From Ascochyta rabiei (lineage: Eukaryota > Ascomycota > Dothideomycetes > Pleosporales > Didymellaceae): a stretch of 64,000 nt of DNA. Made by a program: the position numbers and the translations under genes. Positions 11,078 to 23,340 of the stretch are shown here, piece by piece. The notes beneath the pieces were generated by a model that made no database searches, was not told the origin of the DNA, and saw only the letters and a list, made by a program, of their open reading frames with translations. The first letter of the stretch is position 1, and each line of letters starts with the position of its first letter. The DNA is taken from assembly GCF_004011695.2 (NCBI RefSeq), contig NC_082406.1, positions 1,488,001-1,552,000 on the forward strand, read 5' to 3'.

Positions 11078-13678
11078 CTACTTCTTGAACACAGTAGCTT
11101 CGCTCCACTGGCTCGCAGCCTTGGTCCTGTACTCATCTCTGACCTTCTCATCGCTCTTCCACTCGCCCAGCAAAGCTAATCCCTGCTCAGCTTGCTCAAA
11201 TGTAGTGTTTGGCAAATCCAGTGTTTTGATGAGGTCCGCCTCGTTTTGACTCTGGGTGCTGTTGTCGAGAAAATAGCGAGTAGTGTAGGCGGCTTGGAGG
11301 TGTGATGCACTCTCGGAGTGCTTCTGGATGAAGTCGTTGTTGTACGCCTTCAGGTCAGCATCCGCGGCTGGTGTAGTGAAAGTCTCCTTGACGACCTGAG
11401 ACACCTCGACTGGAAGATCGGAAACTTTGCTGACTGTCGAAAATTAGCAAGATGGCTAGTATAGACCGTAAAGCTGACTTACGGGCTTGACGGAGGCGCA
11501 CGCTCTGCTCATGCGCCTTCGGGTTCTCGGCATCTAGCTCGCGTGCTGCTTGCAGACACTTTAGAGCGAGCAGGTACTTGTTGCTTCTTAGGTAAACCTC
11601 AAACCCGACGTTTTGCGCTGCAATAATTTGTGTGCTGAGCTCAAGCATCGGCTTCAAGAACCTCTGGGCAGCCTCCAGGGGCTCCTTGGTCTGCATGAGC
11701 TTCTCGCCATTAGGATCGGTGTCTTCTTTCTTGGTCTCTCCGTCATCTGCCTTAGCGGTCGCACGGGCGGCAGCGGCCGCTTTCCTGTCAGCCTCCTCCT
11801 TTTCCTTCCTCTCTCTCTCTTTCTTTGCTTTCTTCTCGGCCTTCTTTCGTTCTGTTGGATCAAGCTTGTCAAGGTCTAGCTGATCAGGATTCGCAAGCTT
11901 GGGATCGTCTGCCAGCGTGAGGTAGATTTTGATTGCATTAACAGCCGCTCGTGTGAAGAAGGGGTGGCTGCGCAGACGGTCTTCCCATCTGATCATGTCG
12001 ATGTATGCGCGAATCTGTCCTTTTCGTAGCGAGAAGCTGTGAAAGTCAAATTGGTCCTCGTGCCAGACGTCGAAGATATCTGCTATCGCAGTGAAGCGCT
12101 TGAGGGCCAAGCCGTATTTTTGCTGGCGCGCGTACGCCTCACCGTCTTCAATTAGATACCACATACACTGCATGTCATGTAAATCTCCGAGGGGGCCGCC
12201 GACCGCCTCGTTACGTGTAAACTTGCTCATGGTCGCTAGAGCGTTCTCGTTCTCATTGTTGCGAAGTTGGTACTTGGCGCACTTCGTGTTGATGTATCGG
12301 TCGCGCTCGTCGAGTTCACGGGCGTGGTTGATTGTCGCAGACGCCTTTTGGACGTCACCAGCATGCTTCTGGATACGTGCCTTGGTCTGATGGTAGTCAA
12401 CGGACTTGGGGTCCATCTCGATAAGGCGGTCAATGTATTCATTTGCCTTCTTGAGATCGCGGCTCAGCACATAGTTGTAATGCTGAGCTAAGAAGTATAG
12501 CACAGACTGCTCGAAGCGACCCGATTTGTCGTCGTTTGTCTCCCCCTTGGCGGAACCGTTTGTCTTCTTGTCCGACTCGTATCCAAGAACCAGCTCTTCG
12601 ATGATGGCCTTCTTCTCGGAATCGGCGTACAAGGACTTGATGTTGGGGAATGTCGAAGGAACGCCCTTATTCAGCTTCCAGCGAAGGTATGAGTCTGCGG
12701 CGGTCTTGAAGGCATCGCCGGACAAGAAGTCGAGAGGGACTCGCCTCGTGGCATCGTTGCGGCTGTTCTTGTCGGCGTATGACTGGTAAAGCTCGGCTAG
12801 CTTCTTGATGTCTGCTTCGTTCTCACGGCTCAAGCCAAGCGCCTTTTCCAGACCGTCGAAGTATGCGCGATACTCGCTGTTCCTTTCTAACAACTTGCGG
12901 TATGCCTGCTCAGCCTCCTCATTGCGCCCAAGATCGAGCAGGTACCTGGCCTTCAACTCGTATGCAGACGTACGGTCCAAGTTGCTCTTGATGATCTCAT
13001 CCAAATGCTTCAGCGCGCGCTCAGTATCTCCAGACTCGGCAATAATCGTGTTCTTGTATAGGACAGCTTCTGAGTGTTCCAGATCACCCTTCGGTGGGGT
13101 TTGCTTGAGCGTCTCCTCGTAGGTCTTCAAGATGTTTTCGGCCTCGACCAGGTTGCCTGCCAGATGGAAAGCCACAGCCAAAGCAGTCCAGTTCTGCCTC
13201 AGCTGCGGGCGCTCCTGCATCATCTTCCGCCTGCTCTCGATGTAGCCATCGTAATCGCGAATCTGGCATTGCAGGAGGGCAAGGTCGCGCAGAATATTCA
13301 ACGAACCCGGTTCTATCCGCAGCGCAAACTTGTATGCCTTAATTGCCTCTTCGTAGTTCTTGACAGATCGCCATAGCAGACCGTAGACGTGCCAGCAGAT
13401 GTGCGACTTCATGTCGTTCTTCAGGGCGAGCTTGCAGAGTGTGAAAGCTTCGTCGCCGTGTCCCTGAGAATTGAGGATGAGGGCCTTCATCGCTTGTGTG
13501 TCGCCATGGCTGGGGTGCTTCTTCAGGATCTGGTCGGCGGCTTTGATGCCTGGCGGGGTCAGCAGTGCGAGTCGGCGCTGTTGCGAGTGGACGCACCCTT
13601 CTTGTGTTGCTTTCCCTCATAGTATTTGACGACAGAGCGAAAGAGCGTCTGCTCCTTGCTGGGCAATGGTTGCGGCAT
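11078..13678 (-). CDS. NAT1: N-terminal acetyltransferase A auxiliary subunit (NAA15/Nat1)
   Basis: Three exons: 13678-13597, 13549-11483 and 11433-11078, 834 aa, in the usual range for fungal Nat1. It starts MPQPLPSKEQTLFRSVVKYYEGKQHKK and continues after a 47-bp intron into IKAADQILKKHPSHGD, which matches the NARP1/NatA auxiliary N-terminus. Nearly the whole protein is TPR helices (residues about 20-560). A Lys/Glu-rich stretch (KAEKKAKKERERKEKEEADR, about residues 580-620) is the conserved basic segment of this family. The protein scaffolds the catalytic subunit Naa10 on the ribosome for co-translational acetylation of Ser/Ala/Thr N-termini. Its upstream neighbour Fpg is transcribed in the same direction, 492 bp away. 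Confidence 0.95.
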
Positions 13679-14170
13679 GGTGGCGGCGGGTGTACGTGGT
13701 GATTGGTATGGTTTAAGAGCTGCCACACACGAACGTTTCGGTGGAAATCAGGTTTGTCGAGTAGTTATAAGGTTGGGAGTAGTATTGGCGAATGAGGGTA
13801 CAATGCAAGATCAACAGGAAATCATTGCGCCCGGACAATCATACAAAGCGAAAGTGACAGTCTGATGTCGAGAAGTGCGTTACGTCGTCGATGTGGGGAG
13901 CTTCGAATTTCGATGTCGGCCTGCAGTAGCGCCCGCATCGAAGCACGTGCCTTCTACATTCATCAACCCCACCATGTACAAGTCAAGGACTATCAGAACT
14001 ACGGTGAATATCACAGATTATTATTTTTGGATATTTGTCTATGAAGAGTGATTATAATGCTGAGGTTTCAGTTGGCTTGGTGGTATATACATCTCAATGC
14101 ACCATATCCTACACTTCGTGTACAAGTTACAACTGGTCCTGGATCACCTGCAACAAAAGTCGTGGTATTC
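13679..14170. other. Upstream region of NAT1
   Basis: 492 bp between the Fpg stop and the NAT1 start. It contains one perfect E-box CACGTG at 13944-13949, 266 bp before the NAT1 ATG. Nothing else recognised. Confidence 0.5.
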
Positions 14171-15562
14171 TCACTTTGCCGTACGACCTGACCGTCGCCG
14201 CCCATTTGTTTCTTCACTCTTGACGACCTCCTTAGCTTCCGTACTTTCAGCCTTCTTTGCCGAGGTGCCGGCAGTCTTTTTGGCTTTACTAGCAGTGGGA
14301 GCCTCCTTAACCTCAATTTCTTCTTCGGGCGATTCGTCCGATTCCTCTCTAACTGCCTTGGCCTTCTTCGGTGGGGCTTTACTAGAAGTCTTCTGCCTTT
14401 TTGGAACAGGGGCTTCATCCTCGCCCTCCTCAGACTCGTTCTTGATCTCATAATCAACCTTTTCCCGCTCCCGCTTTGGCTTGTCTGCTGCTGTTGCTGC
14501 TTTGGCCTGCTGATTCTCTTCGGCATTTTCGATATCTTTCTTCTTTGTTGCGCTCTTCTTTGGCTTGACCTCCACTTCACTCTCCCCACTCTTGTCGTCA
14601 GCGCTTTCGGACACATCACCAGCGACGGCGGCTGTCTTTTTCTGTACGCTAGGTACAACCGCAGACGTGCGTCCACCAACCGTCAAGAACGTGATCTTTG
14701 CACCGTTCGGTAGTTTACCGCCGGTTTTCTTGCCCTTGTCCCACCGGTACTTCATTAGCCAATCCTTTGGAAACTTGTCTGACTCAGCGAGTGTTCCAAC
14801 CGCTGTATCACAGACGTACATGATCGCATCATGAAGCCTTTTGATCTGCTCGTCGCTGAACGTGTTGCTGTATTGCTCGGGGTGGAGTCGTGCCTGATAC
14901 ATTGTCTCGTCCGCGACCCAGTTCCCTATCCCGGATATGTTCGCTTGATCAAGTAGCAGTGCCTTGACCGGTACCTTCTTTCGCCTCAACAACTGCGTCA
15001 ACCACTCTACGGTAAGCACATCCTTGTCAATGACTGGATCAGGTCCATTCTCTTTCAGCGGACTTGTTTTCCTCATGTCTTCCGCCTCCGCATTGATCAA
15101 CCTACATCTCCCCAGCCGCCTCGGATCCACAAAAGCAACTTCACATTCTGGTTTCCCCTTCAGACTCAGTACGAATTTCCAATACCTAGGCGGCCAATCT
15201 GTCTCTTCCTTTTTCGGCTTGTAATACGCGCTTGTATCGTCATGACTGAATTTGATCCATCCAGTCATACCAAGATGCATGAGTGGGTGCGGTTTGGAGT
15301 CCATGATGAGCCAGAAGTATTTGCCTTGTTGGCGGGCATCAAGGATCTTTTTCCCAGTCATTGCAGTCTTGAACGCTGATGCTGATGTGCCAACTTTGCC
15401 GAAAAGTAGGTCATCTTCTTCTGCGCGGACAGAGGCGATTGTGCGACCCACTAGGTGCTTTTTAAGGTAATGCACTACGCGTGCTACCTCTGCGATCTAT
15501 TTGTTGTTAGCCGGGGGTCACAGACTGAGCGTAGATGAGCTTTCGAAGCGTACCTCAGGCAT
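14171..15562 (-). CDS. Formamidopyrimidine-DNA glycosylase, zincless-finger type
   Basis: Exon 1 is only 9 nt (15562-15554, Met-Pro-Glu); a 57-bp intron follows and exon 2 is 15496-14171, giving 444 aa. Pro2 and Glu3 are the nucleophile and catalytic acid of Fpg/MutM enzymes, and the junction reads MPEIAEVARVVHYLKKH. Helix-two-turn-helix residues appear in LLDQANISGIGNWVADE. The C-terminal domain has the zincless-finger form, with GGRTSAVVPSVQKK instead of a Cys4 finger, as in plant and fungal FPG1. A tail of about 150 residues, rich in Lys, Glu and Ser, follows and is probably disordered and nuclear. The enzyme should excise oxidised purines and ring-opened lesions, leaving an AP-lyase product. 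It is divergent from the reductase at 15818, over 255 bp. Confidence 0.93.
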
Positions 15563-15817
15563 GGCGAGGTTGTTGTCAAGACAAGTATAGTGAACAATAC
15601 GAAAGATTCTGCGAGGGGTGCGCTGGGACTTCCGCAGTGTAGTAAAATATGTCGGTTTCAATAGTTGCTGATTGATGTTTCGAGAAAGAAGCAATGACGA
15701 CTTGACTCTAAAGTCATAGCTTTCGCGACGCGCTTTCTCGTCGCGTTCTCACGGCTAGCGCCCACACGACGTCATTGGCCAATTCGACATCAACTTCCAT
15801 CACCAGCCCCTATCACA

Positions 15818-16656
15818 ATGGCATCTCGAATCCGCCATGTCCTTATTACAGGCGGCAGCCGAGGTATTGGCCTTGCAATCGCACAAGCTCTCGCCAGACA
15901 GTCGTATCGCTGCACTCTAATCTCCCGCTCAGAAAAGCATCTCAAAGCCGCCTTGACCACCCTCAGTCCCATCACAGCAACACCACACGGGTATGTCGCA
16001 GGATCGATTGCGTCACCAGACTTCTGGACTACCACAAACTTCTCCTCAAACGGGCTCGTCAAAGGAGATGATGCATCCAAGATAGACGTTCTTGTGAACT
16101 GCGCGGGCATAACGCAATCCCGTCTCTTCACTACCACGCCTACAGAGGATATCGAATCCATAGTCGAGACAAATCTCACAGCCCTAATGCTCGGCACGCG
16201 CTTCTTGCTACGCAACAAATATCTGCACTCGACAACTAGGTCACGCTCTTCTGTGGGGCAAACAGGCCTCACGCCAAGTATCATCAATGTATCAAGCTTA
16301 CTGGGAGTGAATGGAGGATACGGTGCCGTAGCGTACGCAGCAAGCAAAGCAGGGGTTCTGGGTTTCACCAGGGCGTTGGCAGCAGAGTACATGGGACATG
16401 GAGTGAGAGTGAACGCGATTGTGCCAGGGTATGTGGAGAGTGATATGACTAAAGGTACGTTGGCGTATGGTTGCGGGTAAGGTATACAAGATGCTAATAG
16501 TCATTCGATCTCAACACGCCGCAGTTGAAGGACAGGATACCACTCAAAAGATTCGGTCAGCCAGAGGAAATTGCACATGCAGTGGTGTTTCTCATAGAAA
16601 ACCAGTATGCGCATAATTGCGTGTTGAACTTGGACGGAGGCCTATCGGCGGTCTAA
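15818..16656 (+). CDS. Short-chain dehydrogenase/reductase (FabG-like), splice junction out of phase
   Basis: Exon 1 from 15818 to 16454 encodes an SDR with the TGGSRGIG cofactor loop, NCAG motif, catalytic Ser in NVSSLLG and YAASK (Tyr-x3-Lys). The second exon, ending at the stop at 16654-16656, encodes LKDRIPLKRFGQPEEIAHAV and NCVLNLDGGLSAV, the classical FabG C-terminus. The best fit is 3-oxoacyl-ACP or related carbonyl reductase, perhaps mitochondrial. The strong donor GTACGT at 16455 ends exon 1 in phase 1, but no AG between it and the conserved block gives the matching phase. The expected acceptor before residues DLNTPQ would end at 16507, where the bases are CG rather than AG. Either the gene is damaged or misassembled by one base, or an unusual donor is used. 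Confidence 0.75.
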
Positions 16657-16950
16657 ATACGCGATAGTGAGAGCAAAAAGGCTTTCTCGAGTTGTCGAGC
16701 TCGTGAGAAATCATCGACTGCCTCTCATGATCTATGTGGAAAGCTAAAGCAGATGTGACTCAGGTATACCCGTTCCCCGAAACGCCGCCTGAGATCGCGC
16801 CTATGCTGATATAAGTACAGAGGATATCCAGAAGATCAGCGCGTCGATGTGTATGCTATCCTGGAGGCCGATGGTGTATCCGGGTCGATGTAGTCATCGC
16901 AAAGGGCGCGTAAGACTTACGAAGGAGCTAGGAGAGATAATCTGGTTAAC
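16657..16950. other. Short convergent intergenic region
   Basis: 294 bp between the 3' ends of the SDR gene and UBA2. No feature seen. Confidence 0.4.
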
Positions 16951-19002
16951 TCAATCGAGTTCGATGACACCATCGTCCTTCTCGTCCTCGATCACCAATA
17001 TGTCATCAGCGTCCATGATCTGTTTACCTTCCATGGCCTTGCCCCTCTTCCTGACTAGACTATCCTCAAGACTGGCATCTTCGGCTGTTCGCTTGAGGCT
17101 TCCGCTTGTTGTACCATTGGTGGTGCCATTCGTCTTTGCATGCCTGTTCGCTGCAGGTGAAGCAACAGGTACTGCAGCATTAGGTCTTGTTGCAATCTTC
17201 GGGTCTGACAACAGGTTGATGGGTTTGTCTGTTGCCGGCAGATCCTTCGCAACAATGGAGAACTGCACGTTGACTTTCTTATCTTCGTCTGCGTCATCAA
17301 TGACAACAACTGAGCTGTCCGTTGCTAGGCCAAGTTCGGCAAACGTCTTGTCCAGATGAGCGTCCTCGTCAGGGTCGTAAAGCAGGTCGCCATTCTTGGT
17401 GATACTGAAATCCTCGCCATAGCCCAACTGCTCTTTCAATACATCGTCTACTAGGTCGCTAAGCTTTGCACGTTCTGTGTCGACGGTCAGGGCAATGTGA
17501 GCGACACTGCAGGTCGGGCACTCGGGGTTCGGATTGCGAAGGGACTCAGCGGCGAGAACACGTTCAGTAGTCCTAGTAAGGAAGACCATCTTGGCTTGTC
17601 GCTTGAGTTGTTCTGGGTCGGTGTAGCGCAAGATCTTGTAGGCTTGGAGAACACAGAGGCCAGCAGTCATGGCGTTGGTCGTTGCGATCGCAGGAATGAT
17701 GTTTCCGGCCATTTCTATATTGCCATGTCAGAAACCACATTTACGATCATCTAGATCGGACTTACGCTTGATATCGAATTTTGACCGGGGCTCAATACCG
17801 AAGATGGCAGCGCGTAGGTTGGCGCTTGCAACGACGAAGTCCAAGGTGTCTACATCATCCTTGTCGAAGCTCAGGATGGGAGCCGCGTTTCCAACCTCTG
17901 CCTGTGCACGTTCTGTCTCCAGACGGTTGCTGAGCCGATGCAGACTGTTCACGAAGATAGCGAAGTTTTCTGCTGTGTTCCATACCCTTTGGTCGTCCTG
18001 CATGATCGTTGCTGCCGGGGCCGTAGTCTCCTGCGACAATCTGTCAAAATCCAGTGCGACTGGTGCATTCTTGCCCTTCCACATGTCTTCCATGCTCAGT
18101 AAGCGCTCGATATCCTCTTTGAAGACCATCTCGAAGACAGCGCGCGGGAAGCCTTGTGAGCCCATTTGGTCCCGTATGCGCTTCAACTTGGTCGCTTCCT
18201 TGCGCAGTTCAGCAATTTCCTCAGCGTTGTTTGCATCTTTCTCCAAACTCTGATCTAGGTCCGGTGCATCATCCTCCGAGATGCCAAACAGCTCGGCAAA
18301 CAGGTACGACTTGCCCCACACAATGCAATGGATGAGTTGTGAGGGTGTGCTTCGAATCGTGCATGTGGCAAAGACTTTCGGTGTGGCCTTCGGTACGCAG
18401 TCGTAGCATTCGGTGTCTCCCTTCTTGATGACCTGCACCTGCCCGTTGAAGCCTGTGGTGCCACTCTCGATCAGCGGTACGTTGGCAGCCAAGCACATCT
18501 TGTTGACATGGCGACGTGCATCGAGGTTGTCGAGCGCGTTGAATACGATGTTGAAGGTCTGGAACCATGCAACATTGAATTGCGGGTCCTTGATGTTGTC
18601 GTGGTAGGCTTCGATCTTGACGTTGGGATTGAACTGATGCGCCGACTCCTTCGCGACCTGCCATGGTATTAGCGCATGCTCTCTCACCTTGTAAGACACT
18701 CCAGGCCATCCATACCAATGCCTTCGACTTCTTTATGTGTTCGTTGCGGAACAGGAATTGTCGATTGAGGTTGCTGAGATCGATGGTGTCCAGGTCGACA
18801 ATGTGGATCTCACCGAAGCCAGTAAGAACAAGATTCTTGAGCAGCTCGCAGCCAATGCCGCCAGCTCCTACCATGAGCACGCGAGCCTGCGTGCTGTTAG
18901 TGACCCAGATAGATTGTGCGATTGGTGTCTCAGCCGTACCTTCTTGACCATGCCGTGCAGCGTGCCGCCGAGGCTCTGCTGCGCATACCTGTCGCGTGCC
19001 AT
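16951..19002 (-). CDS. UBA2: SUMO-activating enzyme subunit 2 (UBA2)
   Basis: Four exons: 19002-18940, 18886-18716, 18657-17766 and 17714-16951, 629 aa, all in phase with GT-AG introns of 51-58 bp. The N-terminus [13 protein letters not shown] leads into the ATP site [17 protein letters not shown] and [25 protein letters not shown] (Cys162, Cys165) and the later CPTC form the zinc site. The catalytic cysteine is Cys177 in [26 protein letters not shown] begins the second half of the adenylation domain, followed by the ubiquitin-fold domain and a C-terminal tail with a basic patch (KRTAED, RKRGK) and acidic hydrophobic motif (DDILVIEDE) of the SUMO-interacting kind. It pairs with Aos1 in the nucleus to activate SUMO. 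Confidence 0.96.
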
Positions 19003-19405
19003 TGCGGTGAAGGGGTGTGGTTCGGCGAGTGTGGTGTAGGTGTGCAGGTTGTCACGACATGTGCAAGGAGTAAGAGCCGCCGGCGCGCGGTTAAGTGAAG
19101 GCCGCAAGGTGAGAGAGCCTCGACGTCAGTGCTGCGGGTTCTGGCGCTGATCCACTCGCCCCAGAGCCTCAAAGCGTCGCGCTAGTGCTCTTCGCGAGCG
19201 CCCCAACGCGTGCGTTGTGGGACCAAGTCTCACCGAGTCACATGCTCGTCCCCGGCTTGAAGGTTACGGCGACTGGGGATTGATTTTTTTGTCTTGAGCA
19301 CAGGAGCCAAATACCGGCACTGGATGTGGGTCTTGCCTTCAGAACGACCCTGTCTAGCTAGTGCAGCAACGGATTCATTTTTGGCCACCAGCGCCGCCCA
19401 TCACC
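19003..19405. promoter_or_regulatory. Shared upstream region of UBA2 and the queuosine salvage gene
   Basis: 403 bp between two divergent starts; GC-rich next to UBA2. No defined element can be assigned beyond position. Confidence 0.4.
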
Positions 19406-20604
19406 ATGTCAGACGACGAAGTCGACCACGAACTGCTTGATCTGCTACGCAAACGCTTTGGTATTGGTGTGCAAGATGATGGACCTCCGGAGACCAAGGT
19501 GCTCGAGAGCGCCGAGTTCATCTACGACAACAGCATCGATGTGGCCTTGGACATGCGCTCGACAAAAGTAGCTGCGCAGCTGGTTCTCGACGAGATGGAG
19601 AAGCGCGAATACAGCACCAAGACCTGGTCATCCCACGCGCTTCATCCCAAAGCCAAAGACGAAAGCACCGTGAATTTCATCTTCACCATGGATCTTCTAA
19701 ACTTCAGCTTCTGGAGCGAAAAGAAGGAGGAAGAGAGGTTTGCTGTTGAGTACAAGGAGAAGAAATGGACAGGTTACTGGGGGCTCGTCGCTTTGCTGCA
19801 GCGAGCGCTGGACGAGGATATCCCAATCACCTCACCCGGGTTCTGGATAGATGAAGAGAAGTGCACGGACGAGTTGCTCAGAAGCGTATTTCGCAGCGTG
19901 AACGACGAGCAAGCACCGATGCTGGACCAGAGGATACGTTGCTTGAGAGAAGCTGGGAGGGTGCTGAAGGAGGTATGCTAGTTCCGTACGATCACGCATT
20001 GCGATTCGCAGCTGATGACTTACGATTGTAGGAATTCGACGGCAGCGTCGTAATTCTCATAGAAGACGCGAAGAGGTCGGCTGCTGGGTTGGTCAATCTC
20101 CTTGCTGAGAAGTTCACCTGTTTCGCAGATGAAGGCACCTTCGAGAGGAAAAAAGTTCGCTTCCTGAAGCGCGCACAGATCTTCGTAGCTGATCTCTGGG
20201 CTGCATTCGATGGCGAGGATTATGGGGAATTCAAAGACATTGATAAGATTACCATGTTCGCAGACTACCGCGTACCGCAAATGCTGCAATCTCTTGGTGT
20301 GATGTGGTTCTGTCCCTCCCTCGAAGCGAAAATCAGAAGACTAGAAGTCATCGAGAGCGGCCACACATGGGAGATGCAGATACGAGGTATGGTTTTCCAC
20401 TATGCCGAAAATGTGAGCTGACTGGAGATAGGATGCAGCATATGGGCCGTTGAGCTTCTTCGCCGCGAGATATTGACGATCAAGTCAGACGCGAAGGTCA
20501 ACGCTATCCTCATCGATTTCTTTCTGTATGACCTGGCGAAGGAGAAGGAAAAGGAAGGGGTTGATGCGATACCCCATCATAGGACGCGAAGTATATGGTA
20601 TTGA
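19406..20604 (+). CDS. Queuosine salvage protein (DUF2419 / QNG1 family)
   Basis: Exons 19406-19972, 20032-20386 and 20432-20604, 364 aa; introns of 59 and 45 bp keep phase. Family features include SAEFIYDNSIDVALD, the aromatic block WSSHALHPKAKDESTVNFIFTMDLLNFSFW, YWGLVALLQRALDE and the C-terminal LGVMWFCPSLEAKI. Members hydrolyse queuosine 5'-phosphate to release queuine, letting eukaryotes recover the tRNA wobble base from diet or bacteria (family knowledge). The frame is open 15 codons further to an ATG at 19361; the ATG at 19406 is preferred because MSDDEVDHELLDLLRKRFG looks like a natural start. Family assignment is from motif memory, fairly sure. Confidence 0.87.
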
Positions 20605-22956
20605 GCAACAAAAGATACAAAGGGTACCATAATCCAAAGACGAAGTGATGTGTAGTGTTCAGTTATCTCCACGTGCAACTCTTCCTGTTGTCGGTCTTTT
20701 TGTATTGCACAACAATATCAGGACAGACGAGACGTAAGACTAAGCTCAGGCTCCGTTACTTGATGTACGTTGAGCGTGTTGGCCCCTCTTGTTTCAAGGG
20801 CTACAGAGGAAACAACTGACCTACCAATTCGATAGACAGCCATCAATGGTCAACGATAGTCAGTCCGCCGAAGCGGACAATCATGTCTGGGTCGTACATA
20901 TGTGCAACACACCTCCAGTACGCATTCATGATCTGCCAGTTGGAAGTGATTCCACTCATATTGCTAGGGTCATCGAGCTCCTCTAAGCCCTAGTTGATCT
21001 GGGAGCTGGGCTAATCGGCTTCTCCTCCGGACGCTTAAGCAACTCAAGGCAGGCGGGGTCCGTAGGTTTGCTCTTCTTGATAGTGACCGAATCCCTCCAT
21101 GCTGAAGAAGACTTCAACGTCATTCGGACGCAGGTTCGGCTTGTCGGTATTCCAGTTCATATGCGCGAGGTCGCTTCTGTCAAATCGTTGCTTAGCCACA
21201 ATGTAGTCGTCCCTCCCATGGTCTTCATGTTCATCGAGAACGCCGTACGGGACTGTTTGACTGAGTCGCGAATTTGAAGCAAGTTCACGAAACGAGGTTT
21301 CAGATTCATGGGCAAGGGTAGGAACACGTGCGCTTACACTTAGCTTTGGTCCGCAGCTGATCTGATCGCTAATAGAAACAGGCGTGCTTGTGCTCTTTGC
21401 TGCTATATATCCTGGACAGCATTTGCCGCCGGCGTTCCTTACCTGTTGGCTCTGCACGCAAAAGCTTCGCAATCAGGACAAGGGATTACCACTAACTTAC
21501 CACCAGAGTATAACAGAGTACTCTGACGGAACTGCTAGGGATGTTGGTCAGAGAGTGTGGACCTAGACTATAGACAAGATAGAAACTGCGTGCTGCACTA
21601 CTATACCTATACTCTTGCGGTCCAACATCTACAATATCTTCCTGTCTTGTAGGTAGTCTGCCGCAAAGACTCAGTCTTGAGAACCTTCTCGCTTTATTCT
21701 AATAGCAGTCCCATACAGTTTTACCCTTGCAGGCTATTAATAGTGGTGCTCGTAGTACGTTTTATATGAGACGAGGAGGGCATATGCCTTTCTCATTCCC
21801 TGATTATGTAGAGGTCCTAGTCTAGTTCCCCTTTTTCAAGGTGGTAGAGGCAGAGTCTCTAGAAGATTGCAAGAAGATTCTGGAAGCATAGCAGTGTACT
21901 CCGTAACAAGCAATGCTCCTAACGCACTTAACAATCCACAGGAAAGAAAATCAAGCACTGCCTGGTTAGTTCAAGGTATGAAGTACTCACATAGGCGTAC
22001 TCGTTGCGTTGGACAGGTTGTGATGTCTTGTAGGCGCCCAGGTGGAGCTGTTGCGGCGTCAAAGCAATGCAGAGGCACACACAGCCCCGCATCATAAGTC
22101 ATAGGAATTTATGGCCCTGTTATTTACCATGCTTATTACTTCCGCTCAGGGGTGTGCTGACTTTGCCTCCTCCTGCATGCGCAGCAAACTGCTTATAGTA
22201 ATTTCTATTGTCGGACCTATTGAGCTACGTCTCAGAGGAGGCGCCTTGTCTCAACGGCGTTGCCTACCTCAGTATAGCACTTAGAGGTAGTGTTCACACA
22301 CACAAAGCAGGGTACGCATATAGATTCAGATCTGTAGGGGTAGCATGCTACTTCACCTGTTACAACGGAAACGAAGTGGGCCAATAATAATTTACGCGAG
22401 GGAAACGTTCGCGAGTCAAGCTGAAGGGTGAATCAATGTAGAATCGCACTTGCTTATGAAGGTCTACGAAGTTGTGGTGAGTACTTCTCAGGTCGAGAAG
22501 TCACTTCGTGTATACGGGGGAATACGATCGATCGGCCTCGCCTGCAGTAAGCGGCAGTAGCTGCCCCGGTCCTCTAGCTTGATGTCCTCATCGACCTCAG
22601 CTTTTCGGAACTTGTTTCAGGACAAACAGGGAGGCCTTCAGACCTGATCCTACTCTCACAAGTTTTCTGAAGCTGCAGGCTGCTGTCCAATACACGCCAG
22701 CTACATTATTCCACAATTGCAAGCGGCTGGGGGGTCTCGTTAAGTACAGGCTGGTCTGCATGATTGACGTGTCCGGCACGCACGAGCAAGTGGAAACACG
22801 ATCCTTCGTTTACCTCTTAACCCGTCTCTCTAAAACCATCGTTGGGCTTATCGGACAATTCGATGCGATTTCCCACCTTAAAAACGTCGCATTTCGTTTT
22901 TGGAATTGGAATGAAGTTCCCACCAATTTAACACTCGCCATTTACCCATCACTCAT

Positions 22957-22972
22957 GCTTGTAATTACAAGC
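22957..22972. promoter_or_regulatory. Perfect 16-bp palindrome upstream of the polygalacturonase
   Basis: GCTTGTAATTACAAGC reads identically on both strands and lies 428 bp before the polygalacturonase start. The TAATTA core is of homeodomain type. A dimeric regulator site is possible but unproven. Confidence 0.35.
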
Positions 22973-23332
22973 AGTTATCATATCTGGCTAGTACGTCTGC
23001 CGCTCTAATTCTGATGTCGCGCTCCATTCGTGGGAAATTAACCGTTGACCTGCCCACGAACCGCGACGTCTTGCTCGAACGCCAACCTGCATGATCTCCC
23101 GGGAAACAACCTCACCCACCAAGCTACTCCAAGCTGCCCCAAGCTTTATCCAAGGATGCTTAGAATACTTGGGGCTAGCGCGCGGGGACCCCGCATACAC
23201 CGATGCGTTGTGGAGATGAACAGCGGCTTGCGATGAAGAATCACGCTCACAGCGGAGAAATTCAACCAACATCACCACAGAGCCAAGAATAGCCAAGACA
23301 TAGAGGGCTGATGGATGAGGTCAGGGAGGGAC

Positions 23333-23340
23333 TATAAAAT
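23333..23340 (+). promoter_or_regulatory. TATA box of the polygalacturonase
   Basis: TATAAAAT, 60 bp upstream of the ATG at 23400, a normal distance for a highly regulated fungal secreted enzyme. Confidence 0.6.
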
